Origin: a virus
Direction: 5' to 3' (one strand)
IMG/VR virus record: IMGVR_UViG_3300020411_000023
Coordinates: 1-21,834 of that record
Length of the DNA: 21,834 bases
Shown here piece by piece: positions 14,270-21,834 of the stretch. The notes under the pieces are model-generated. The model was not told where the DNA came from and did not search any database. It saw nothing but the letters and a program-made list of their open reading frames with translations. Each line of letters begins with the position of its first letter. Positions within the stretch are counted from its first letter, which is position 1. Position numbers and translations under genes: made by a program.

Positions 14270-17200
14270 ACGAAGATGATTTAACTTTAGCTACAGAACT
14301 CACCAACAATCTTGAGACTGCAGAAGATGAGTTTGTAGGTTATGTTGGAGGGCAAGATGCTGCCCGCTCACAAAATAAAATAGATGCTACTAATCAACAA
14401 CTAATTACACCCGAACAACAATTAGCAGCAAAACAACAAGAAGAAAGAGCTGCTAAAAGTCAAGGGTTTGTACCAGACAATCCTTTACAGTTTTTATCAG
14501 AAACTGGTAAGGCTATAGTTGGTGGTGGTGCTGATGCTATAGATAGTGTAGGTAGTTTTCTTGACTTATCTGGTGACACTCTTAAAACTGGTCTTAATAA
14601 GATTATGGGTGTTGAAGATAATAAGAACAATCCATTTAGTAAACAGTATGAATCTGGTGCATGGTGGGATCTAGATGATAACACTGTACCAGAAAACAAC
14701 TCTGGTTATGGTAACTTACTTAGAGGTCTAGTAGAGTTTGGTTTACTGTCAACTGTCACAGGCGGTATAGGCGGTAAGATTGCAGCTACTACTGGTTTAG
14801 CTAAAGCAGGTACTAGATTAGGTACAGCCTTGTACAAAGGGTCTAGAGCTGCAGGTATAGGTAAGTTTGGATCTAGAACAATTAACTATGTATCTAAAAT
14901 CCCAAGTGTAGCAGCTCAAGGTACCATAGCAGATGCTATTATGCAAAGCTCTGAAACAGCTAACATTGCAAACCTTGTTAACGAACATGCACCATTTATA
15001 CCTTTTGCAGAAGCATTAGCTGTAGATCCAGAAAAAGATACTGTTTGGATTTCTCGTATTAAGTCAGTAACAGCTGGTGCTGGTATGAATGTACTAGGTC
15101 ACTTTTTAGGTGGTTTTGTAAGAAGCACATGGAAAGCACATAAGGCTGTACGAGGTGGTATGTCTGTAGATGAGGCTAACGCTAAGTTTACTCAAGAACA
15201 AAAGAAAGCTCATCAAGTATCAGTAGCAAAAGATATTATAGCTGCAGGTGAAATGAGAGCTTTGAGTAAGGCAGATAAACGTGGTATGCTAGGTAGAGAC
15301 TTTAGATTAGAGTATAATGAAAAACATCTACTAGATGAAGATTTTGAGATGTATACTCTACTAAGAAAGGGTGAGCAACCTGATGAAACATATATGAGAG
15401 CATTAGAAGCTAAACACCCTACTTTAGATTTTGGTCAAATGTCTGAGCCAGCTATACGTGAAATGGCACTCAATGACTTAGATGACTTAGCTAACAGAAT
15501 AGGTCAACGTGCAGGTGATAGATGGGATCCAGAGTTTAAGGCAGGTCTAGAACAGTTATCAGATCTAGCAGCCTATGGCCCAGATAACTGGGTTGACTAT
15601 ATGAAACACAGAGATGTAGAAAAGTCAACGTGGCGACCCTTTGGTGAAGGCAGTCCTGCAGAAAACTTAGAACGTAACTTACAGGAAACATTCTTCCAAA
15701 TGAAGAACATAGATGGTGTACCTGCAAGTAATAGTCAACTAACTACAGAAGCTGCATTTAAGAAACTAAGTAGAGGCGATGTAAAAGTACAGGAATATCT
15801 AAAAGAAATAGTCGAAGATTTAACAGGAAAAATTTTTCAAGAAGGCGGGGCACTAGACAAGTTAGGTCGTAAGATGTCTAGGCAACAAATTACTAATATT
15901 ATTCTTAGACAAACAGACGATTTACATGGTATTTTAGCTGAAGGTGGTAAAGATGTAGCAGATAATATGAGACGTTATCTGACACAAAACAAGCAGAATA
16001 GAATCATTTGGATGCACGATGGAGATGCGATAGTGACAATGACAGCCCCGCAAAAGGCTGCATCACAACTATTAGTGTACACCCTAGCAAAACAAATTGA
16101 GTCTGTAGCTACTGCAGCTGAGACTTTATCTAGATCTACTAAGCATGGTGACATATCACGTCAGTTAGATCAAATGTATGATATGGTAAACGTCATACTT
16201 TTAGAGCAAAAAAAATTAGCGTACATGAGTGGTAACACACTACTACAACAAAGAAACTTTGTGTTAGATGATTATGTTACTAAGAATGTAAACGATGGTA
16301 TAGAAAAAATTATAAGTGACCAAGCACAGTATAACCAATATTTACGTAAAATTACTAGAGAGATGGGGCCACGTAAAGCTGCAGATCTTATAGAAATGCA
16401 CAGATTAAGTGGTGGTGTAGTAACACGTTTAGAACATATCCATGAGTATCTAGAACGCTATGCTATGAACCCATTTAAACCAAGTAGTATTAAGTTACGT
16501 AAACTTGGAACTCGTGTAAATGGTGAATATATAACACCTAGATTTATGAAAGAGTTAAGTTCTGTATACTATAACTCTCTACTAAGTGCTATCACAACCC
16601 CAGTCAAAGCTATTTTTAGTACAAACCTTATAGCAACACTACGTCCATTTATGGCATTTATTGGAGCTACCACTTCATTTAACAAGAATGAGGCATTGAT
16701 TGCACTAACACAAATGCACGGACTTATGGGTGCATACGCTGAAGGTTTACAAATGTTTATGCACAACTGGAAACTAGGTGTAAACAGACAACCACAAACA
16801 TATACTGCTAAATTTAACTTAGAAGCAGATTTACAGAAGTTTAATGCATTAGAAAAATACTATAATGCCTACGGAAAACCAGGTGATAAGGCTGCATATA
16901 TGGCATTAAAAGGTTTAGTTGATTTTAACACTAGCCCTTTTGCTAGATATAGTGTAAACCTTATGGGATCTGGAGACGCTGCTGCTAGAACTATTATAGG
17001 TCGTCTAGAAATGCGTCAAAGAGCTGCTCGTAAAGCTATAGAAGAAGGTAAAACAGGTATCTTTGATATGGTTGAGTATGCTAAGAAGTATGAAGATAAA
17101 TTTAGAGATGATATATTTATTGTTGATAATAATAGATATGTAGTATCAGATAAAGCTGCTGAAATGGCAGGTAATGAAGCTGCACTTACTACAGCACTAC

Positions 17201-18492
17201 CTCCAAATCTAAAGGTATTTGAAACATTACAGAATATTCCAGGCGGTCAGTTTTTCTTTCCATTTGTTAAAACAAGTATAAATGCTTTACGTTTAACATT
17301 TGCACATACAGAGCTAGAAAGGTTTACTAAAAGGTTTGATGACATTATGAAAGGTGAAAACCTTGCACAATATGGTATTAGACCACAAGATCTACCACAA
17401 GCACAGGCTATGATGAGAGGTCGTATGACCACTGGTAATGCTTTGATGGGTCTAACTGTCTATCTAGCACTAAATGGTAAAGTTACTGGAGATTTACCGT
17501 TTGATAGAGAAACTAGAGAGCAATGGAGATCTAATCAGATACAACCTAACTCATTTAAGTTTGGTACTGATGAAAAACCAGTGTATGTATCCTATAGAAC
17601 TCTAGAACCTTTTAACACACTGTTTTCTCTTAGTGCTAACTTTGCAACTAATCAACATTTACTAGGTGAAGATGAAAGAGATCAGATGACACAAAAGATT
17701 GCGTTTATGTTTGGTTCTATTCTTGTTGATAAGTCCATGCTTGCGGGTGTTGATGACTTAATTACACTAATGAACGCTGATAGTTCAGGAGCACAGATTA
17801 CTAACGTACTAGCAGGTTTAGGTAGATCTAGTTTACCTTACCGTTCTTTGTTATCATCTTTAGGTGATATGATGCAAGCCCATCAAGTAGAGGCAAATAC
17901 CTTTGCTGAGTTGTTATTTAAACGTGATGCGGGTCTAAAAAACTCTTTACCAGCTAAATATGACATACTATCTAAGGATAGGTCTGGTAAAAAGTTCATA
18001 CCTAATGCAAACTTTCCTTGGTTACGTATATTTAATGCAGTTAGCCCTGTAGCAATAAACATGGCTGAAGGTGATCCTGTTAAACAGGCACTAATGGACA
18101 TTAATTTTAACCTACCAGATGAGGTTACTCAGTATAATGGTCTACCTTTAACAAGTTTTGAAAGGTCAGAGCTTCAAAGATTTATGTCTATGGATGTAAC
18201 CTTTAGAAATGACTTAGAAAAATTGATTAATAACTCTCAATTTAAAGCACAAGTACAAGATTATAAAGATAGAGGTTTACTTAATAGAGATGGTGCTAGA
18301 ATTAGTGATACACCTTTCTATAATGCAGTAAGAAAAATATTTAATAGAGCTAAAGAAAGAGCTATTAAACAACTTAGGTATGAGTATCCAGACTTAGATC
18401 AAAGATTAGCAGTATCTAAAGCTCAAAAATCTTTAACAAAAGAAGGTAATTTTAATACAGTAGAATATTTAATAAACAAATTTCCAAAATAA
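14266..18492 (+). CDS. Internal virion protein D, T7 gp16-like, DNA-ejection core protein
   Basis: The largest product (1408 residues; T7 gp16 is 1318) occupies the gp16 position. In T7, gp16 is ejected with DNA, spans the inner membrane and pulls in the first part of the genome. Hydrophobic, glycine-rich stretches fit membrane insertion: about residues 148-180 (LVEFGLLSTVTGGIGGKIAA), about 768-805 (IATLRPFMAFIGATTSF) and about 995-1012 (FFFPFVKTSINALRLTF). The N-terminal 100 residues are acidic and Gln-rich. I do not see the lytic transglycosylase domain of T7 gp16 (no recognisable ESGG-type catalytic motif), so peptidoglycan cleavage may be missing or supplied elsewhere. The segment around FETLQNIPGGQFFFPFVKTS (about 985-1004) resembles large internal proteins of podoviruses. 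Confidence 0.85.
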   Translation: MNEDDLTLATELTNNLETAEDEFVGYVGGQDAARSQNKIDATNQQLITPEQQLAAKQQEERAAKSQGFVPDNPLQFLSETGKAIVGGGADAIDSVGSFLDLSGDTLKTGLNKIMGVEDNKNNPFSKQYESGAWWDLDDNTVPENNSGYGNLLRGLVEFGLLSTVTGGIGGKIAATTGLAKAGTRLGTALYKGSRAAGIGKFGSRTINYVSKIPSVAAQGTIADAIMQSSETANIANLVNEHAPFIPFAEALAVDPEKDTVWISRIKSVTAGAGMNVLGHFLGGFVRSTWKAHKAVRGGMSVDEANAKFTQEQKKAHQVSVAKDIIAAGEMRALSKADKRGMLGRDFRLEYNEKHLLDEDFEMYTLLRKGEQPDETYMRALEAKHPTLDFGQMSEPAIREMALNDLDDLANRIGQRAGDRWDPEFKAGLEQLSDLAAYGPDNWVDYMKHRDVEKSTWRPFGEGSPAENLERNLQETFFQMKNIDGVPASNSQLTTEAAFKKLSRGDVKVQEYLKEIVEDLTGKIFQEGGALDKLGRKMSRQQITNIILRQTDDLHGILAEGGKDVADNMRRYLTQNKQNRIIWMHDGDAIVTMTAPQKAASQLLVYTLAKQIESVATAAETLSRSTKHGDISRQLDQMYDMVNVILLEQKKLAYMSGNTLLQQRNFVLDDYVTKNVNDGIEKIISDQAQYNQYLRKITREMGPRKAADLIEMHRLSGGVVTRLEHIHEYLERYAMNPFKPSSIKLRKLGTRVNGEYITPRFMKELSSVYYNSLLSAITTPVKAIFSTNLIATLRPFMAFIGATTSFNKNEALIALTQMHGLMGAYAEGLQMFMHNWKLGVNRQPQTYTAKFNLEADLQKFNALEKYYNAYGKPGDKAAYMALKGLVDFNTSPFARYSVNLMGSGDAAARTIIGRLEMRQRAARKAIEEGKTGIFDMVEYAKKYEDKFRDDIFIVDNNRYVVSDKAAEMAGNEAALTTALPPNLKVFETLQNIPGGQFFFPFVKTSINALRLTFAHTELERFTKRFDDIMKGENLAQYGIRPQDLPQAQAMMRGRMTTGNALMGLTVYLALNGKVTGDLPFDRETREQWRSNQIQPNSFKFGTDEKPVYVSYRTLEPFNTLFSLSANFATNQHLLGEDERDQMTQKIAFMFGSILVDKSMLAGVDDLITLMNADSSGAQITNVLAGLGRSSLPYRSLLSSLGDMMQAHQVEANTFAELLFKRDAGLKNSLPAKYDILSKDRSGKKFIPNANFPWLRIFNAVSPVAINMAEGDPVKQALMDINFNLPDEVTQYNGLPLTSFERSELQRFMSMDVTFRNDLEKLINNSQFKAQVQDYKDRGLLNRDGARISDTPFYNAVRKIFNRAKERAIKQLRYEYPDLDQRLAVSKAQKSLTKEGNFNTVEYLINKFPK

Positions 18493-18493
18493 C

Positions 18494-18506
18494 ATTGATT
18501 ATCAAT
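18494..18506. repeat. Inverted repeat overlapping the tail fibre start
   Basis: ATTGAT-T-ATCAAT is a perfect inverted repeat that includes the first two bases of the fibre ATG (18505). There is no Shine-Dalgarno here. It could be a binding site or chance in AT-rich DNA. Confidence 0.3.
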
Positions 18507-20958
18507 GGCAGTTACAACTAAAAAACTTTTCTCTGCCACGACTAATGCAACTACAACTGTATTTAGTCCTGTCGGAATACAACTGAATAACCAAGATGAT
18601 CTAGATGTTTATGTCACATTGTCGGGTGGTACTAGAGTGCTACAGCTACGCCAGTCTACTGGTAGTACTGCAGACTCTACTCACCCACAGGTGAACAACA
18701 CAGACGGATTATACTTTCCTGCCGTTACAGCGGGTACAACTTTATACAACTACACGCTTTCCACTGATAACAATACAATTACGTTCAACTCTGCCCTACC
18801 GCAAGGTGCAGTAGTATTCTGTGAGCGTAGGACAAGAGATGCAGACAGTTCATATACAACTTTTGCAAGTGGTAGTACTATAAGAGCCACAGATCTTAAT
18901 AACTCCTCTACTGAGTCTAACTTTACAGCACAAGACGGTAGAAACAAAGCACTAACTATTGAAGGTGTTTTGTTTAGAGGAGATCAACCTAGTACAAACT
19001 TTATTACAAGTGACCATATTGTTGCTGGTACTATTGTAGAAAATGATATATCTGATAATTCAGTTACTGCAAACAAGATACCTGATGATACAATAAACTC
19101 TCAACATTATGCAGCGGGTTCGATTGATTTAGAGCACATGTCTGCTAATTCTGTAGACAGCGATCAGTATGTAGATGGTTCTATTGAGCACGTTCATTTA
19201 GCTAATGATATAATTGATGGAGATAACATTCAAGATGATGTTATAAATTCTGAACATTATGTTGCTGGTAGTATTGATACTGAACATATAGCTAACGATC
19301 AAGTTACTTATGAAAAAATACAAGATGTTTCAGCTACTAACAGAGTATTAGGTAGAGATTCATCTGGTGCTGGTGTTATAGAAGAAATAACTCCAAGTGC
19401 TTTACGTACAATGATTAACGTAGAGGATGGTGCTACAGCTGACCAAACTAATGCAGAAATTAAAACTGCATATGAAGCTAACGCTAATACTAATGAATTT
19501 TCAGACGCTGAACAAACTAAATTAGCGGGTATAGAAACTGGAGCTACGGCAGACCAGACCAATGCAGAAATCAAAACAGCATACGAAGCTAATGCCAATA
19601 CTAACGAGTTTACTGATGCAGAGAAAACAAAACTTGCTAACTTAGGTTCTTTAAACTCTTTATCAGATGTAAATACCTCTGGTGTAGCTGACGGTAAAAT
19701 ACTTAAATATGATGCCTCTGCATCTGAATTTATTATTGCCGATGATAGTGGTGGAGCTGGCGGAGGTAGTTCTACATTTACAGGATTAAGTGATACTCCA
19801 GCTAACTACGGTGGTGCTGCTAATAAAACTTTAAAAATTAATTCCGCTGGTAATGCAGTTGAGTTTGTTACTGTAACAACTTCATTTGCTGGTCTTACAG
19901 ACACACCAGCAAACTTTACAGGTGGAGCTGGAAAAGTTGTTAAGGTTAATAGTAATGCTGATGGCTTAGAGTTTGTTGCTACAGGTATTGTTTCTGCTGA
20001 CACAGACCCAGAACTTAGTTCGGGATTAGATGTAAAAACATACGAAATCAATACAAGCACAACCAACGGAAATGTTAAGTTATCACCTAACGGAACAGGT
20101 GCTATAGAAATTAGAGGTGCTGGCGGTAATGATGGTACATTACAACTTAATTGTTCAGCTAACACTCACGGTGTTAAAATAAAATCACCAGCTCACAGTG
20201 CTGGAGCAAGTTATACTCTTACTCTTCCAGATAATGATGGAACTAATGGTCAAGCATTAAAAACTGATGGTAGTGGTGCTTTAAGTTTTGGTAATGTTGT
20301 AACATCACAAACTGAAATTATTAGTCTTTATGACCAAAGTGGTACTCCAGTACAAAGATTTTTGGCTGATACGGAAGGTGTAACAGTTCAAGGAACATCT
20401 GGTGCTGTTAGTAAGTTGATGTTTAGAGATAGAACAACAGCTTATAAAGTAAAATTTAAACCTGTAGATACATTATCTGGTAATGTTGAATTTACTTTAC
20501 CTTCTGCTGATGGTACTAACGGACAATTCCTAAAAACTGATGGTAGTGGTGTTTTAAGTTTTGGAACAATAGATTTAACTAATTTAAGTGCATCTAATTT
20601 AACATCTGGAACTATACCTGACGATAGATTCCCTGCAACTTTACCTACTGCAAGTGCTGCTAACTTAACTTATATTCCTGCGGCAAATATTAATGGTACA
20701 TTACCAGCCCTTAATGCTAGCAGTTTAACTAATTTAACAGCAGCTAATTTACAAGGTGCATTACCAGCTATTGATGGTTCTTCCTTAACAGGAATAGACC
20801 CAACAGTAGCAAACGGTTGTATATATGAAAATAATAAAACCATAACATCAAACTTTACAACAAGCACTACTAAAAACTCAATGAGTGCTGGCCCTATTAC
20901 TGTCGATACTGGGGTAACATTAACTATACCTTCGGGTAGTACATACACAATAGTATAA
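18505..20958 (+). CDS. Tail fibre protein with T7 gp17-type N-terminus and repeat modules
   Basis: This 817-residue trimeric-fibre candidate has an N-terminal T7 tail fibre domain that docks on the tail (about residues 1-155; PQGAVVFCERRTRDADSSYT and SSTESNFTAQDGRNKALTIE are typical). Next is a shaft of short DGSI-EH-AND-type repeats (about 175-275), then a tandem 33-residue repeat starting GATADQTNAEIKTAYEANAN (309-341 and 346-378, 31 of 33 identical). Two F(T/A)GL(S/T)DTPAN modules follow (about 425-457 and 461-493), then two LP..DGTNGQ.LKTDGSG.LSFG modules (about 570-598 and 661-689), and a Ser/Leu/Thr-rich distal region ending with a small beta motif. T7 gp17 is 553 residues, so the extra length is mostly added modules. 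No enzymatic depolymerase signature was noticed. The fibre would bind the cyanobacterial outer membrane or LPS and set host range. Confidence 0.9.
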   Translation: MAVTTKKLFSATTNATTTVFSPVGIQLNNQDDLDVYVTLSGGTRVLQLRQSTGSTADSTHPQVNNTDGLYFPAVTAGTTLYNYTLSTDNNTITFNSALPQGAVVFCERRTRDADSSYTTFASGSTIRATDLNNSSTESNFTAQDGRNKALTIEGVLFRGDQPSTNFITSDHIVAGTIVENDISDNSVTANKIPDDTINSQHYAAGSIDLEHMSANSVDSDQYVDGSIEHVHLANDIIDGDNIQDDVINSEHYVAGSIDTEHIANDQVTYEKIQDVSATNRVLGRDSSGAGVIEEITPSALRTMINVEDGATADQTNAEIKTAYEANANTNEFSDAEQTKLAGIETGATADQTNAEIKTAYEANANTNEFTDAEKTKLANLGSLNSLSDVNTSGVADGKILKYDASASEFIIADDSGGAGGGSSTFTGLSDTPANYGGAANKTLKINSAGNAVEFVTVTTSFAGLTDTPANFTGGAGKVVKVNSNADGLEFVATGIVSADTDPELSSGLDVKTYEINTSTTNGNVKLSPNGTGAIEIRGAGGNDGTLQLNCSANTHGVKIKSPAHSAGASYTLTLPDNDGTNGQALKTDGSGALSFGNVVTSQTEIISLYDQSGTPVQRFLADTEGVTVQGTSGAVSKLMFRDRTTAYKVKFKPVDTLSGNVEFTLPSADGTNGQFLKTDGSGVLSFGTIDLTNLSASNLTSGTIPDDRFPATLPTASAANLTYIPAANINGTLPALNASSLTNLTAANLQGALPAIDGSSLTGIDPTVANGCIYENNKTITSNFTTSTTKNSMSAGPITVDTGVTLTIPSGSTYTIV
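19429..19638 (+). repeat. Tandem 99-bp coding repeat in the tail fibre
   Basis: Two 99-bp units (19429-19527 and 19540-19638) are separated by 12 bp. The encoded 33 residues differ at two positions only, yet 18 of the 33 codons differ silently. The unit resembles the GATADQT-type fibre shaft repeat common in phage fibres. Confidence 0.85.
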
Positions 20959-20960
20959 TT

Positions 20961-21644
20961 ATGCCAATAACATTTCACGGAGATGGCACTATAACAGGAG
21001 TTGCTGTCGGTGGTTTGCCAGATGGTGTAGTAGACAGTGATACGCTCGCTGCTAATGCAGTATCTACAGCAAAGATTGCTGATTTAGCAATATCTACAGG
21101 CAAAATTGCCAATAATGCAGTAACAAGTGCAAAATCTACAATTACAGAAGGTAGTATAGTCCAAGCTGTAAAAACTGTAATTACAGGCCCTTCAAGTAAA
21201 GTTATGAGTACTGGATATAGCAATGTGTCTGGTTATGAAATAACAATTACTCCTACTTCATCAAGTAATCATATTTATTTATTTGGACATATAAATATGG
21301 AAAGTCACCAACAATATTGTTCATTAAAATTTAGCAGATTTATAGGTGGTACTGAAAGTACTCCTTCTGGATTTGTTGGGACTTCATTACAATCTAACCA
21401 AACTCCAGGCTGGTCTGGTAACTTATATAGGGCTGGAAACCATGATAGCTATGGTAACACAAACCAACCTTTTCATATGGTTGACACAGATCATGGTACA
21501 ACAGCTGCAATAACATATAAATTACAAGTTATGGATACAGGTGGAGGTTATACCATTACCTTTAATAGAGGTCATACAGATCAAGCCTATAACTATTGTA
21601 TGAGAGCAATATCAACAATTATAGCAATGGAGGTAGCAGTATGA
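20961..21644 (+). CDS. Tail fibre/adhesin-like structural protein, 227 residues
   Basis: The N-terminus (about residues 1-65) has short shaft repeats, VVDSDTLAANAVSTAKIADL then AISTGKIANNAVTSAK, of the same style as the fibre shaft upstream. The C-terminal part (about 85-227) is a beta-rich domain beginning SGYEITITPTSSSNHIYLFG and ending AISTIIAMEVAV. I recall this overall pattern (an S..ITPTSSS opening, a Gly/Asn-rich middle and a STI..ME ending) from receptor-binding tips and fibre accessories in marine cyanophages. It starts 2 nt after the fibre stop with no Shine-Dalgarno and ends in an ATGA overlap with the next gene. Probably a second fibre or tip subunit; no specific receptor can be predicted. 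Confidence 0.75.
   Translation: MPITFHGDGTITGVAVGGLPDGVVDSDTLAANAVSTAKIADLAISTGKIANNAVTSAKSTITEGSIVQAVKTVITGPSSKVMSTGYSNVSGYEITITPTSSSNHIYLFGHINMESHQQYCSLKFSRFIGGTESTPSGFVGTSLQSNQTPGWSGNLYRAGNHDSYGNTNQPFHMVDTDHGTTAAITYKLQVMDTGGGYTITFNRGHTDQAYNYCMRAISTIIAMEVAV
21629..21633 (+). promoter_or_regulatory. Shine-Dalgarno of the final fibre-type gene
   Basis: GGAGG lies 7 nt before the ATG at 21641 and supports that start. Confidence 0.6.
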
Positions 21645-21834
21645 CATTAAAATTAAATGGTTCATCAGCTGGTTCAGTATCTTTAAATGCTCCAGCTTCA
21701 ACAACAGGTGGTGCAGATATAGAGTTTAAACTACCTGTAGTTGACGGTAGCAGTAATCAATTTATGAAAACTGACGGGTCAGGAAATTTATCTTTTGGCA
21801 CTGTCGATACAAGTATTGCTGACGGTTCGATTAC
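21641..21834 (+). CDS. Fibre-type protein, 3' truncated by the window edge
   Basis: The ORF is open from the ATG at 21641 to the end of the window (64 complete codons visible). It begins MTLKLNGSSAGSVSLNAPAS, a typical start for marine phage fibre subunits. It then has the module EFKLP..DG...QFMKTDGSGNLSFGTV (about residues 28-55), the third copy in this region of the module found twice in the upstream tail fibre. The last residues (DTSIADGSIT) resemble the start of a shaft repeat. The start overlaps the previous stop (ATGA) and has a GGAGG 7 nt upstream. It probably encodes another fibre or tip component; its length and end are not visible. Confidence 0.72.
   Translation, partial: MTLKLNGSSAGSVSLNAPASTTGGADIEFKLPVVDGSSNQFMKTDGSGNLSFGTVDTSIADGSI

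Noticed and set aside
19806-20165. 119-codon minus-strand ORF in the fibre gene
   Set aside because: Shadow of the repetitive Gly/Thr/Ala-rich fibre coding sequence, lacking its own start signals.
1-21834. CRISPR array, integrase, att site or insertion sequence
   Set aside because: No regularly spaced repeats, recombinase/transposase ORF or terminal inverted repeats were seen; the only sizeable repeats are in-frame fibre modules.

Overview
This window reads as the late (virion) gene block of an AT-rich, T7-like podovirus that infects a marine picocyanobacterium; the AT-richness makes Prochlorococcus the more likely host, Synechococcus the alternative. Two observations carry the assignment. 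First, the genes run in canonical T7 order on one strand: gp7.3-like, portal (gp8), scaffold (gp9), capsid (gp10), tail tubular A (gp11), tail tubular B (gp12), internal virion proteins gp13, gp14, gp15 and gp16, and tail fibre (gp17). Second, a 44-residue high-light-inducible protein (hli) with the chlorophyll-binding motif ELNGRLAMLGF lies between scaffold and capsid. That is a hallmark of cyanophages.

Layout. 1-96 is the 3' end of an unrecognised gene. 99-2880 holds the gp7.3-like, portal and scaffold genes. 2891-4030 is a very compact cassette of seven microgenes, six for Lys/Arg-rich peptides and then hli, each overlapping the next by 1-4 nt (TAATG or ATGA junctions). 4031-4466 is the most unusual stretch: nested inverted repeats that could fold into a junction-like RNA around a 17-residue ORF with a YRG motif, a coupled 43-residue membrane-peptide ORF, then 172 nt of hairpins and palindromes and a TATAAT box before the capsid gene. 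The capsid gene is followed by a strong intrinsic terminator, as in T7. 5677-9551 encodes the tail tube, 9538-18492 the four ejected core proteins, and 18505-21834 a tail fibre plus two further fibre-type genes, the last cut by the window edge.

How the genes work together. Scaffold and portal direct assembly of the capsid shell. The tubular proteins and fibre form the short tail that recognises the host. The gp14-16 homologues form the internal core that is ejected into the cell envelope to carry DNA across. The hli product would act in the host thylakoid to protect or sustain photosynthesis during infection. The job of the basic microgene cassette is unknown; virion DNA binding or host nucleic-acid binding are hypotheses only.

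No tRNA, integrase, IS element or CRISPR array was seen. All names come from reading sequence and gene order; no database search was run.
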